Source: Ostrinia nubilalis (Eukaryota > Arthropoda > Insecta > Lepidoptera > Crambidae). Taken from it: a stretch of DNA of 64,000 nt. Numbering within the stretch: position 1 is the first letter of the stretch; every line of letters begins with the position of its first letter. The notes beneath the pieces were generated by a model. It saw only the letters and a list, made by a program, of their open reading frames with translations. It was not told where the DNA came from and did no database searches. Position numbers and translations under genes: made by a program. Below are positions 11,201 to 22,351 of this stretch, piece by piece. The stretch covers positions 6,634,001 to 6,698,000 of the forward strand of contig NC_087096.1 of NCBI RefSeq assembly GCF_963855985.1. The letters run 5' to 3'.

Positions 11201-14200
11201 GCTCAGAGCGGGTGCCTGCGGCAGGTAACCGCGTGTGATGCTCATAGTGATTTTCAATACAGAGCCCCGTATATACGTTATACATAAATTATGGAAAGAA
11301 AACACCCAGACCAATACAAAAAAATATGTATGCAATTTTAGTATGATATTTTTATTTATTAATAAACAAAAAGACTGAACAAAATTGATGCGTGTACTGA
11401 TTAATGTAATTAACCACATGCAAAGTTTCGTGAATTGCAACAACTATAATTTATTATCCAAGCTCTAAATAATCGCTACTAAGAGTAACTGATCATAAAA
11501 TGTTTTTCCAATCGCTCAAGCTCCCGAGGACCTAACGATAGGTCGGGTGACGTAATCTTGAAAATTCCGGAAGGTCGGGTGACGCCACGCCTCTTTGAAC
11601 CGTGTTTACTTTGGCAGTTATATTTTATATTTATTCGATTCTAAAATATATTCCCAAAAATTCTGAAAGTTGTTTTAATTTGTATCACTTGGATATGATT
11701 TGTATTAGAAAGTGCTGTGAGTGTGACGCTTGAACGGAAGGAAGTCAACCTAACCTAACCAACTGGTATTTCTATACTGTGTAGCCGCGAGAGCTCTTTG
11801 GCGCGCTGTCTTCGGCGAAGTATTGCGCGCGCAGATTTTGACAGCGCGAAATACCTACTTTAGCAGAAATACCAAGCCTTAAGTGAAAAACTCATAAAAA
11901 GTAAGAAACTCTCTCCCGGCTTGTGCTACGGGCGGGGACTTCAATGTTCACCTACTAAGGACTGACTTTTCAATGAGGGTTTTCGCGATTGAAAAATCCG
12001 CCAGATGGCAATACGTAAACGGGAGGTCCAAAAAATGCTGCGTGATTGACATATCTATCCGTCAATGTCATGTCAAAAATAACCAATCATGCAGCATTTG
12101 GACACGGTAGTACTATCATACAGTATTGTAACTTCATAGGTATAAATGGACGAGACGCGAGCTTTCCTTCGAAATTCAAATCTCGGTATGCGCTCGACAT
12201 GCAAAAGTCGGGGGTGTCGCGAATGTGCCACAGTAATAAACGGACGATGTGTTGTTTTTTAAACAGTAAGTAAGCGCTCTTTTTTTTATAAAAATAAATT
12301 ACAAGTACCTACCTATTTATACAGGGTGTTAGGTAAATGGGTTTATAAGCCAACACTAGCCCATATTAACATTTTGTTATGCATATAAATGGTATGGTGA
12401 AGTCAGTGATGTGATAATTTATTTTTTTTTAATTTTCATACAAAATAAAATTTATAAAATCAGATTTGTATGAAAATTAAAATTATGAAATAGATGATAT
12501 TGAATTTTTTGACTTCACCATACCATTTATATGCACATGTTGACATGGGCTAGTATCGGCCTCTAAACCCATTTACCTAACACCCTGTATAATAATCAAT
12601 CATTTTGTACGCCTCAGTCGAGACGCATACATTTTATGGTCGTAAAGAAGAACGGTCACGCCCCATACAAAAAAACCCAGACCCGACAGAAACGAGACAT
12701 ACCTCAATTTTTTTTGTCGTGTCAATGAGTTAAATTATATATTTTTATATTCGAAGTCTATCTATAACACCAAAATATTATCCTTTGTTTTTGTTCAGGC
12801 GTTATACAAAAACTAATACAAAATGCCTATTTATCACCAAAATTGGTAAATGTATATACCTAAATGCATAGCTGGGCACCGTTAATCAAATATTTAACTT
12901 CGTTAATCGTTAATCCGTTACTAAAAAAAAAATTAATTTCGTTAAACGTTAAAACGTTAAATTTCAGAAGATTTAACGCAAGTTAACGTTAATCGTTAAT
13001 GCGTTAACACGTGATAATAAAACGAAAAAAATAATTGTATGCAAGGTTCAAATAATTTCGAAAGCTTGTATCGCGAATGGAATTTATTCCTCTTTTATGT
13101 TTACTACAAGCTTTTGAAATTATTTGAACAACATAAGTACAATTTTTTTTTTCGTTTTAGTACAACTGCATTTCAGAATAAAAGCTTGGATTGTAAAAGT
13201 TTTTTTTTTTATTATAATTTTATTTTACACTCTTTAGTTGTATCTCAATCTCAGAGCCTTGGTACAATTACAATACAATTTAGCACCAAAGTGCTTGAAA
13301 AGACAAATCCAACGAACCCAAACTCGATAAGAACACAAACTCGATAAGTTTCCACCGTTTCGTTTAGGAATTCCTAAAGCCACCTCCTGACTCCATCATC
13401 AGGACCCTGGACATCATCTAGTACTAAAGTGCTCAAAAAGAATTTTTGGATTTTGTAATCTCTCGTTTCTACCCTGTATAATCCGGCTGTATCTCCAGGT
13501 CACCTAGATACATTCCATAGCAGCTGTAATAGACATTTAGGTACATACATTTACAAATATCATTGCCAATTTTGGTGATAAATAGGCATTTTGTATTAGT
13601 TTTTGTATAACGCCTGAACAAAAACATAGGGAAATATGTTGGTGTTATACATAGATTTCGAATATAAAAAAATATATAATTTAACTAATTAAGACATGAC
13701 AAAAAATCTGAGGTATGTCTCGTTTCTATCGGGCCTGGGTCACAGATGACCGTTCTTCTTTATGATTTGTTACTAAATCTTGACACAAATATATTTTTTT
13801 AAATTAAATCTACTAATCACAAAACAACATGCATTTTTATCCTATTACATTCACAAAGTATTTTGTTTGTCAAAACAAAATACTTTATTTCCAATTATTT
13901 TTTAATTAAAATTGATGTAAAAAAGAATAGACTTTCTATTTTATTTTATCGATTTTTTTCCAAGAATATGAGGTGACATGCAACGTTTACCACTGTGCGG
14001 TGGGACTATGGTTAAAATAAATTACCCGTAGACCCACTGGCAAAAACTGTTCAGAACGGTGGGACAACGGGTAAAAAAAATTACCCGTGGACCCACCAGG
14101 GGGACATGTTGGGGGGACCACGGGTAAACGCCGCCAGTGATAAGGAATCATTATTTAATTTTCAGGTTATTTAGGGTAAATCATCTAAAAATTAACACTT

Positions 14201-17200
14201 AGATCAAATTATACACCAATTTTGTGGTAAGAAAAATGCATACAACAAAATAGTGTAAGCCTAGGCGCAGACCATCGATTTTTCGTCGGCCGATAGTTTA
14301 GTCGGGCTGTTGATCAGTATAGGTATGTATGGAAGTGCGCACATTACGCAGATTCGATTTGGCCGATTCTTCATACAAATTAAAATCGGGCCCAACTATC
14401 GGCCAACTAAAAATTGATGGTCTGCGCCTAGTCTAAATGATGACGCGCACGAAATGGACGGCGGCGGAGCGGGGCGATCGCAATTTATACTACATCTCAT
14501 CGTCGCCGCTCCACCGTCGGATCGCTCCGCCATCGCTTGGCCGTCGCCAGTTTCGTGCATGCAGACTAAGTATTATACAACATGAACGAACAATAGATAC
14601 AAATAACTCACCATTTTTAAAACTGGTACTTTTCCTGTATAGTGACAAAAATACGCAGGTGTATACAGAAAAGGCAACATAAACCCTAGTGATGAGCCCA
14701 CTCCTACACCCAATGCCGCTAAATACAGTTTGCCCTGCCATGGGACTGGTGCTGGACTCACGCTCTGAAAGAATTATACTAAAATTACTGACACCCATTT
14801 AGATTCTGGGGTTTTTTTAGACCATTGAATTATGACTAACATTATAATAATTATGATTAACTACAGCAGGTTTAAATTATGTACATACCATATTAATTAC
14901 AAATGGTAAAATGCACACAAGAGCAGCGCATCCAGTCATAAAGTTTGCCAATATACAAGTAATAAGGCAAACTAAAAACAGTCCCACACACCAGCTTGGT
15001 GACGTAAAATCTTTGCCAAAGTTTTCTGCCAAAATTTTACCAAGGCCGCTGTCCCTGGCCGACTTATTTATGGCTATAGCCGCTCCTGAAAGAATGGTAC
15101 CTACTTAAATAACTTAACTAGACTAAAATAAGAACTAAACCTATTCTTTAAGTTTCATTTACGGAACACCCAATAATGAAATAGTCATGTTTAAAATTTT
15201 ATTAAAAACAATCAACGTTAACTGCGCACCTGGCAGCCGTGATACGATCTGATACGGACAAGGCAAACGCGGGGAAGTGTGTGGGTAAGGCCCAGAACAG
15301 ACGGTGAAACGCAACTGCAACGAAACTGCAACTGCTAGTTACTTTTGAGTTGCATCTAAGTTTCTGCCATAGCGTCCGTTGAGAGACCACACATGACGCG
15401 ACTAGTTGCAGTTTCGTTGCAGTTGGTTTCAGTTTCACCGTCTGTTCTGGGCCTTAGTGGATGACGTATTCCAGCGAGGTGCGCAGTTAACTCCATCGAG
15501 TTGTAAATATTGACCAAAACCACAGAACGCATCCAGTGTAGCAAATCCTTCAAAATTATGTACTATGTATCCGAGTTTTATTAGAACTTACCGCATATGA
15601 AAAAGTATCCATAGTTAATGTTCTTGTCAACAAATCTCCACCAAAGAATCGCAGATTCAGGTTTCAGATCTTTCAATTCGCTTTTTTCTAAAAAATACAA
15701 AATTGATCGTAATAAGTTACACAAATATTACTGTGGTACTTGAGACAATATCTCAGTCATAATTATTTATAATATCAGATGAGTATGCTTTTACTTAGAT
15801 TTCAATTTACTTACTATCCACACTAACGAACTGCCAAAAATTAAAGCTTTTCGGCAAAATGTGCAAGGCCACAACAAATATAGCAGCTACACATGCATCT
15901 TTGACACTGAAATTAAGAAGAAAACAATGAACAAAAACGAATCCGATCGGAGAGATGTGCAAATAACGAAATGAACATATTTTACGAAATATCCGTCTTG
16001 GTGGAAAACTACACAAATCGGAAAGTATACAGATTATACGGAAAATACGTTTCCCAATAAGGCTACATAATGGACTATCAAAATTAGGTAGAACTAAATC
16101 ATCAAATTTCCAGAATTTTAAATAAAAAAACTTACAAAGGTACTTTTTCAGCACCAGCTTGCAGATTGTATTGAGCCCATCCTGGATCTTGGTATTTATT
16201 CCATCGCACGAAAAGGATTAACAATGAGAATAGAGAGAAGAACACGGTCAGCTGCAAGCAATATTTTGATAGAAATAAATGGCCAAGTGTGTGCAAAGCC
16301 ATGCAATAGGGTATTTGCCACCACCAATCAAGGAGGGTTTTCGCGAATGAAAAATCCGCCAAATGGCAATACGTAGACGCGAGGTCCAAAATCCAAATGC
16401 TGCACGATTGGTTAATTTTGACATGACATTGACAGATAATATGTCAAAATCCACCAATCATGCAGCAGTCAGACCCCACATCCACGTCCCGCCATCTAGC
16501 GGATCTTTCATTCGCGAAAACCCTCATTATAAAAAATTATCGAAAACCCTCATTTTAAAACTGTCAAAACGAGACTCTCCCATAGATTTTGTATGGCAAT
16601 ACTTACTAGCCACGGACGTCACAATTTGTTCAACTCGATTAAACTACCTTTTTCAATTAGAATGCAATCAAAAATGTTAAGTAATTACAGGTAATTTAAA
16701 ATTAATTAAGTTTTAAAGACCAGAATGAAGTGCCTTTTTAAAAAGTTGTGCTTTAGAATTATTGGGGAGTGGTGGCAAATACCCATTTGATGGACGATAG
16801 CATGTCAAGCTAAACACTATTTTATTTTACATTGTAATAGGGGCGATATTGCAACAACAAGTATGGTCTGATGTGCTGTCGTCTGTACGACTTAGGCTTC
16901 TTATACACGAGCGGCTCATAGCCGATGGCAGTGGCAACGGCAGCTGTCGCCATTTTTTTACGGCAGCTGTCGACTCGTCGACGGCAGCCGTCGTCACGCC
17001 GACAACTGCCGCCGACAGGAGGCGTTAGCTGCAGTTGTAGCTTGTCGCACCCTGTACAAAGAGACAGCTACAACTTTTTTGATTATTTTTTTTTGCTGTC
17101 GTTGACGTGGCGACGGCTGCCGTTGCCACTGCCGTCGGCTATGAGCCGCTCGTCTATAAAAACACTTACCTTTTCATGTAAAGTCACCCTTTTTGGAACA

Positions 17201-20200
17201 CTATCCTTCAGCTTCATTATATTTGTGCGTACTTCATTCATAGTTCCAGCAGACATGGGTTTTCGGACAAAACTAAAAAGGGAAAGAATATTATTACAAT
17301 CATTATTTTGATTCCTTTATTTTATGTGCAAGCAAAGGGCGTATGGCCTAGACAAAGTAAAATTTGTGACAGTTAATTCAAAATCTCTTTACTGAGCAAA
17401 GTAAGTACTGCAAAAAACACCGAAGTGAATTTAGAATTACAATTTGTTCTTTTGCTGATGAACCACACCCTTCATGAGATCAAAAGGCCGAGGGCCAACA
17501 TTCAAAACTTTGTTTTTATCATCATCATTTAAGCCACAGAATGTCCACTGCTGAACATAGGCTTCCCCCATTGATTTCTAGCCTAATCGATTGGCAGGGG
17601 CCTACACCCAGCGCCTTCTGCTACCTTTAGAGGTCGTCTGTCCACCTTGTGGGTGGATGTCACACGCTGCGCCTTTCGTTGATGTTGAACTTACATGTTG
17701 ACGAGTAACATGTGATAGCAGACGTTGAACATAAACATTACAACAGAAACAGGGAATGCGTAGGCAGAGTACTGCAAATAGTTGAAAACGTCCGGGTACT
17801 CCTTTCCAGCTTCAGGTGAAGCACTAGAAAAGAAATTGGGGATATTATTATTCTTTAATTGGGATGATGACTGGGTATTAAAATATTAGACACGTATTTT
17901 TTCATTTTTTTCATAATCGACTAATTACAGTATATAGAAAAAATCTACATAGGCGTGAGTTACGGAACACGCCGTTTCAAATTGCTGTAGCACTGTTATT
18001 ATTTAATTATGAAAGAACATAAAAAATACGAATCTAATATTTTCTAAAGCCTATTTAGGCAAAAACACCTCTAGTTTTTGGGTTTTTTTTAAAAAATACC
18101 TTCGTCTTTCATAGTCTTGAAATTAATATAATTTTTTATGATGTTATTAAGTTTGAAACTACTTACTCGCACCACACAGCTTTGAATACAAGTGTTGCGT
18201 ACGCTGAATGTAAGATTGCAATACTTCCTAAAACAAAAAAGCAAAGTTGAAAATCACTTTAAAAACTGAATTTGTCTTTATTCCAAATAACCAAAGTTCA
18301 ACATAATTTACAATTGTCTACGGTATAAATATAATGGCTTTTAATTAAAAGGAAATAACGTATTAAATAGTTTGTACCCACCAATCGATGACGAAGTTTG
18401 AATGGCGTTGTTTATAATACACCGCATCTCGTCAAAGTTTGGTTCAGCACCAGATTTTCCGTATGACGACTGAAAAGCGATAAAAAGTAACCTTTTTGTA
18501 TTTAACAAAAACAATAACTTTTTTTAAAGATATTTCAATCATCATCATCATCAAAATAGGTGTTTTGAGCAGAACGTCAGTCGTGCGTTTGCGAGGCCGC
18601 ACGCTGTTGGTAATTGATTGTCATTTTTATTCCAACGCAGTTGTAATACAATTTTTAGTGTGCGGTCCTGCAAACGGAAGACAAACGTTCGTCTCTTGAC
18701 GTCTAATTAGGGCGCCTTCAAATTAGACGCGTGAGGAAGCGCTGCAGTAGCAGCATTGTGGCGCGCTTGCTGCACCACCCATAGTTTTCATACAATTTTA
18801 GATGCGCAGTTGCAGCGCCACTACCATAGTGACAGTGTGATAATAACATACGGCTGTTGCGCTTCTAGATATTGTATGGAAACTAGTAGTGGCGCGGAAA
18901 GCGAGGCACAGTGGCGTCACTGCAGTGTTACCTTAAGCGTCTAATTTGAAGACGCACTTAAGAGCTATAAGGTTGCATTAAACGGGTAAGAGTAATAAAT
19001 AGAAAAAAAAATACCTGCAAGTTCAGAAATATTGGTGTGATATATTGAGTCAACGTAGAAGAAACGATCAGGCGATTGGAGAACATCGAAAGGATATATG
19101 CCGCCATACTACACTTGAACACCAGTCTGTAGCAAAGAGATTGGAGTTTATCATTTAAACGGACACCCGTATTCACAAACATTACTATGAGGTCTCGCAG
19201 TGCGCGTGGACGCACAGGATCCCAAAAACCTATCATAGCATAGACGATACTTGAAAGGCGGAGTGACACACATGAACCAATCAAAGAGGTCTATTCAACG
19301 CTGTGCGTCCGAACTCCGAATTCGCATAACGTTGCTGCTTCACTTATGCAAGCATCGTTTGTGAATACTTTATACTTACTACCATTTTATAGTTAAGAAA
19401 TTTATCATTAGCTCGTACCTTTTACCAGAAAACTGACAAGCGTCTCCGGAAGTCAAGAAACACAGAGCTATGCGGCGATCAAAACCCGAATTGTTCCATA
19501 GCAACACAAGCATTGAGGCCAGCATAAATAAAGCTACACCTTCCTGAAATACAAATTGGATTAAATAGGTTATTCCACCAATTCAGTTGACATACTTTTA
19601 AAACTGTCAAAACGAGACCATCCCATAGATTTTGTATGGCGATACTAGCCTGCAACGTCACATTTTTGTCAACTACTTTTTTCAATTACCATGCAACCAA
19701 AAATCTTAATTTACAGGTAATTTAAAGTTGAGAACAAGAGCGCTTACAACCCGGTCGAGTTAACTGCGCACCGGGCGGCCATGACGTCACATCGACACTG
19801 GTACGAACGTGGTGAACGCGAGATGTGCGGGTGAGTGCGAGGGAGAGTTGCATTCCAACGAGGCGCGCAGTAAACTCGACAGAGTTGATGCCTCTAGTTT
19901 CGCTACAGAGATGTGCTACGTTCTTCTTCTTATTCGTTACGCTCTTGACAGAGCGGTCGTGGTCACGTTGAGGCGTTGTTCACATCGGTTGTAGAGGTGG
20001 ATACAACTCTCCGCACGATCTCCCGCCATCTCTGTCTATTGGCACACTGTCTAGTGCAGTCACATACGCCGTCTCCCACTGCCGATTTCACTTGGTCGGT
20101 CCAGCGCATTGGTGACCTGCCACGCGATCGGGTTCCTTCGACTTTTCCTTAGACGACCAGTCGTTCTATGCAGTTGTCATCCCGCCTTGAGACTTGTCCG

Positions 20201-21696
20201 AAGTATAAGTGCTTCGTTACTCACATTGAAATAGCATTTGGCCGTATCCATGGTAGACATCACTCCGCACATGGGCAGTATGAAGATGGGGATCATAGCG
20301 GTGCACGGCACGGCTATCGGCTGTATCAAGAAGAACCAGAACATCCACATCCACATGCATTGCACCGTGATATTGTGCTGGAAAAATCAAAGAACCCTTA
20401 TACTAGGCACAAAAATAAGGGTGACTATGTTTTTTTCATGAGTAAATTTTAAAAATTAAGGTTAGTCATCAATATTGCTCTGTATGTGTATTGATCTGTA
20501 GCACTAAAGTATTAACTCTTTTCTACATTAATAGACGTGGGATCAAAAGGACCATTATAAGCATGTATTTTTATGTGATGCTAACATCTAATAAAATCAA
20601 AGACAAAAACTTACCACATCCTTCTTTGGTTGCCATGACAACACTGCAATTGGCACTATTACACCTAGTATTCCTCTAAAGTTGTTCACGACGATATTAC
20701 GGAGCCTGGGAACTGGTCCTTTAATCGCCTCACGTTGGTCGCGACCCAAGCTGTAGTGTATTGCATCATTTAATTAAAATAAGACTCAGTGTGCACTCAT
20801 CATCATCAACTTAATTAAGCGCCACTGTCCACGATAGCGCGGAGCGTACTAAAGTTCGATCGAGCCAACTGTGCACCTCGCTGGAATGCGTCAAGTCTTA
20901 GTGACAAATCGCTGAGTTGCATTCCTTCGCGCGTGAGCGCGTTTGATATAAACTCACACTCAGCCCTCAGAGTGTTGATGTGACGTCACAGCTGCCAGGT
21001 GCTCAGTTAACTCTACGCGTATCGGTCATTGTACGCTTGGTGTATGCGTTTAGAACTTACATAAAAACATAATTTTGTTTGTGGACAGTAGAACTTAATG
21101 AAATATTAACGGCATTCTTGCTCTATGTAACTTAACTACTTTGCGATTTACACAGTCTTAGAAATTATGATTCAGACAATGTTGGACATTATTATATCAC
21201 CTAAATCATTCTCACAGCAGAAATTGAGCGCTAGATTCAATTCAAGAAAGACTAGGTACACAGTACAATTTTAATAAGTTAAAAATAGGTATAGCAAGTG
21301 CTATGGTGGTAAATACGGTGCAAATGTTTCGTAGAGAACGTGAAAATTACTCTGATCCTAATAACTAAAGTTGTACAGAACAAGTGTGACATCGTCAAGA
21401 AACTGGAGGATGTAAGATTATTTATTACCGCGTAGCATTTACGTAAAAAAGTAGAAATATTTAGTATCCCGAAGGTACATGATATAAATACAGGCAATAC
21501 TTACAGTTTTGACCACCACCTGAAAGTACAGATGAAATAATTTTGAATAAAAATTAAAAACAACAATGAACAAAATTAAAACGACGTGGCGAGTTGTCAG
21601 TTTTAAAACATTGTTTTATACGAAAAACATTAATACAGTATTTCAATTTTATTTTTAAAATCATCATAAATATTACACAAATACTTACTTTCCCAT
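8227..21696 (-). CDS. Divergent SLC13-family (Indy-like) membrane transporter, sixteen coding exons
   Basis: SLC13 proteins carry di/tricarboxylates or sulfate with sodium across the plasma membrane. Coding exons: 21696-21689, 21519-21505, 20750-20615, 20377-20225, 19543-19419, 19126-19015, 18469-18382, 18227-18167, 17823-17695, 17272-17170, 16251-16136, 15906-15815, 15687-15592, 15085-14889, 14764-14612, 8391-8227. They total 1749 nt, 582 aa plus TAA, a normal SLC13 length; all introns are GT-AG and all phases agree. Family landmarks in order: TM1 about 34-47; a hydrophobic segment with IAVPCTAMIPIFILP (about 72-90); the RRIAL segment (127-131); NKSARDSGLG (418-427), matching the family's small-residue ...SGLS stretch; then GVGVGSSLGFMLP (496-508). 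The start ATG (21694-21696) has context CAACATGG and a strong donor eight bases on. Odd: the ion/substrate motifs are degenerate: SNR (162-164) for SNT, ANF (458-460) for SNV/T, TPAY (512-515) for TPPN. The substrate is therefore unknown. Introns are loaded with MITEs. Confidence 0.88.
8484..8541 (+). repeat. 29-bp tandem duplication
   Basis: Two head-to-tail copies of a 29-base unit containing CGCAGTGACAGGATAGGCC, about 90 bp above the last coding exon of the SLC13-like gene, inside its final intron. Confidence 0.85.
9476..9560 (+). repeat. 30-bp tandem repeat and dispersed lepidopteran repeat end
   Basis: Two copies of a 30-base unit (TATAAAATAGCGGCCGCCCG) run into CGACTTCGTTCGCGTGGA, a phrase also found in reverse at 37545-37585. 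A family end rather than a gene. Confidence 0.6.
9907..10046. repeat. Pair of adjacent hairpins
   Basis: First dyad 9907-9964 (AATCCAAACTAATATTTACT and its complement). Second dyad 9980-10046: outer arms GTGCGAATCGAC / GTCGATTCGCAC and inner arms GAACTAGTA / TACTAGTTC. Possibly part of a larger MITE to about 10150. Confidence 0.7.
11761..11878. mobile_element. 118-bp hairpin MITE
   Basis: Ends TTGGTATTTCT-like and AGAAATACCAAG are inverted; the middle holds CGCGCTGTC / GACAGCGCG. In the last SLC13-like intron. Confidence 0.6.
11975..12104 (+). mobile_element. Truncated MITE, GAGGGTTTTCGCG family
   Basis: Shares GAGGGTTTTCGCG, the GATGGCAATACGT segment and CCAATCATGCAGCA with the complete copy at 16333-16525; the right end is missing. 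Confidence 0.7.
12321..12588. mobile_element. 268-bp MITE with CAGGGTGTTAGGTAAATGGG inverted ends
   Basis: Near-perfect inverted ends next to TA on both sides, with inner arms ATAAATGGTATGGTGAAGTC / GACTTCACCATACCATTTAT also inverted, so it can form one long hairpin. In an SLC13-like intron. Confidence 0.85.
12642..13765. mobile_element. 1.1-kb element with ~230-bp terminal inverted repeats
   Basis: Arms 12642-12866 and 13534-13765 are diverged reverse complements (AAAGAAGAACGGTCA at the outer end, GCCTATTTATCACCAA inside). The interior holds a GTTAA(C/T)-rich AT block at 12876-13012. No coding capacity recognised. Confidence 0.75.
13990..14130. repeat. GC-richer block with repeated ACGGGTAA / TTACCCGT dyads
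   Basis: At least three GTGGGAC...GGGTAA...TTACCCGT(A/G)GACCCAC units in alternating orientation. Not recognised as a known family. Confidence 0.6.
14262..14430. mobile_element. 169-bp MITE, TAGGCGCAGACCATC family
   Basis: Inverted ends TAGGCGCAGACCATCGAT / AATTGATGGTCTGCGCCTA, with inner arms GGCCGATAGTT / AACTATCGGCC. A sister copy is at 33392-33574. Confidence 0.85.
15213..15503. mobile_element. MITE, GTTAACTGCGCACC family, interrupted by another MITE
   Basis: Ends GTTAACTGCGCACCTGGCA and its inverted partner GAGGTGCGCAGTTAAC, split by the insertion at 15287-15455. Relatives at 19754-19888 and 20855-21016 lack that insertion. Confidence 0.75.
15287..15455. mobile_element. 169-bp MITE, GGCCCAGAACAGACGGTG family, nested
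   Basis: Inverted ends of about 48 bp (GGCCCAGAACAGACGGTGAA...AACTGCAACG). Sits within another MITE and is therefore the younger of the two. Sister copy at 58031-58243. Confidence 0.85.
16333..16525. mobile_element. 193-bp MITE, GAGGGTTTTCGCG family
   Basis: Ends GAGGGTTTTCGCGAATGAAA and TTTCATTCGCGAAAACCCTC are perfect inverted repeats. It lies in the intron about 80 bp upstream (gene sense) of exon 16136-16251. Confidence 0.85.
16545..16703 (+). repeat. Dispersed repeat, ACTGTCAAAACGAGAC family
   Basis: Shares AAAACTGTCAAAACGAGAC, CCCATAGATTTTGTATGGC and TTACAGGTAATTTAAA with 19592-19727. Family unknown. Confidence 0.7.
16902..17159. mobile_element. 258-bp GC-rich MITE
   Basis: Ends TATACACGAGCGGCTCATAG / CTATGAGCCGCTCGTCTATA inverted over about 50 bp, including ATGGCAGTGGCAACGGCAGC. 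It ends 10 bases from exon 17170-17272 of the SLC13-like gene. Confidence 0.85.
17518..17680 (+). repeat. Dispersed lepidopteran repeat fragment (GTCCACTGCTG family)
   Basis: Contains ATGTCCACTGCTGAACATAG and GGTCGTCTGTCCACC, phrases common in lepidopteran genomes as remnants of retrotransposon ends. A second copy is at 38525-38690. Confidence 0.5.
18709..18957. mobile_element. 249-bp MITE, CTTCAAATTAGACGC family
   Basis: Ends GCCTTCAAATTAGACGC and GCGTCTAATTTGAAGACGC are inverted. The interior repeats the phrases TTGTATGGAAACTA / ATAGTTTTCATACAA inversely. Confidence 0.8.
19592..19727 (+). repeat. Dispersed repeat, ACTGTCAAAACGAGAC family, second copy
   Basis: Same orientation and order of conserved blocks as 16545-16703; intronic in the SLC13-like gene, about 50 bp upstream (gene sense) of exon 19543-19419. 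Confidence 0.7.
19754..19888. mobile_element. MITE, GTTAACTGCGCACC family
   Basis: GTCGAGTTAACTGCGCACC at the left and GCGCGCAGTAAACTCGAC at the right are inverted. In an SLC13-like intron. Confidence 0.7.
19921..20205 (-). mobile_element. RTE-type non-LTR retrotransposon 3' fragment
   Basis: On the minus strand the sequence reads like the C-terminus of lepidopteran RTE-like reverse transcriptases: GRSPMRWTDQVKSAVGD, then WREIVRRVV, a stop, and a GAAGAA tail. It lies in an SLC13-like intron, ending about 20 bases from exon 20225-20377. Confidence 0.7.
20855..21016. mobile_element. MITE, GTTAACTGCGCACC family, diverged
   Basis: CGATCGAGCCAACTGTGCACC at the left against GCCAGGTGCTCAGTTAACTC at the right. 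The interior shares the GTTGCATTCC segment with the 19754 copy. Confidence 0.6.
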
Positions 21697-21941
21697 GTTG
21701 TAGTTGTAGTATTCTTATAAATTCTTATAATTATACTATTACTAAAAGGGACACATTACCCGCGAACTTATCAGAACGAAAATTATTTTCAACAGAATCG
21801 AAATGTCAGGTCAAAATTGGTTATCAATTTCAAATTAGGAACTAGAATAGAATTATGTTTTTTTAATTATGTAGTGCAGAGGTTTTTCTATGATATAGCA
21901 ATAACGAGGTTTCATCAGATTTTATTTATCGTAGTTAAAAC

Positions 21942-22061
21942 AGCTAGATTGCACCATCTTACTTTAACTTTGACAAACGTCAAAAATCTGTTAAACTCCA
22001 TACAAAATGCACCGGTTATCATTATAGTCACGGTTAAAGTAAGGTGGTGCAACTCAGCCTA
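21942..22061. mobile_element. 120-bp MITE, TTGCACCATCTTACTTTAAC family, copy 1
   Basis: Inverted ends TTGCACCATCTTACTTTAAC / GTTAAAGTAAGGTGGTGCAA. It sits between the stg1 stop and the transporter start. Three more copies are at 29482, 50320 and 59231. Confidence 0.85.
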
Positions 22062-22242
22062 ATTTAGTTAACCAATGCATTGGTATTGTGTTAATAAATA
22101 AAAATAAACAATTTAGACAAATGGCAGTGTTTATTTAAGGGAATGTAACAATTAAAAAATTCATAACACAAATTCACGTAATGTCCTGTACGTAAATTCG
22201 AAAGACACTTCTTAACCGTTACCTACCTACGTACAATAATTA

Positions 22243-22248
22243 TTTATT
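22243..22248 (-). promoter_or_regulatory. stg1: Candidate poly(A) signal of stg1
   Basis: AATAAA on the minus strand about 105 bases past the TGA stop of the stargazin-like gene and upstream of the start of the next gene on the same strand. Confidence 0.5.
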
Positions 22249-22351
22249 CGTCGTTACATGTCTAGGTGTGAATAGTACGTGAAACAGCATGATCACTTTT
22301 ATCACTTGTCGATATGCTTTATAAACGTTTGGGTAGACCCTTGGTCGTGGA

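Noticed and set aside
11171..11443. Possible hydrophobic terminal exon of the transporter
   Set aside because: In phase with an AG, but with a weak acceptor and no stop or family likeness; the exon at 8391-8227 fits far better.
11745..11760. CCTAACCTAACC, like the insect telomere repeat
   Set aside because: Only two units; no array, so chance or a degenerate site.
16252..16389. 5' extension of transporter exon 16136-16251 (frame with WWWQIPYCMALH)
   Set aside because: It reads into a MITE and has no acceptor in the right phase; TTGCTTGCAG at 16252-16261 gives a clean phase-0 junction.
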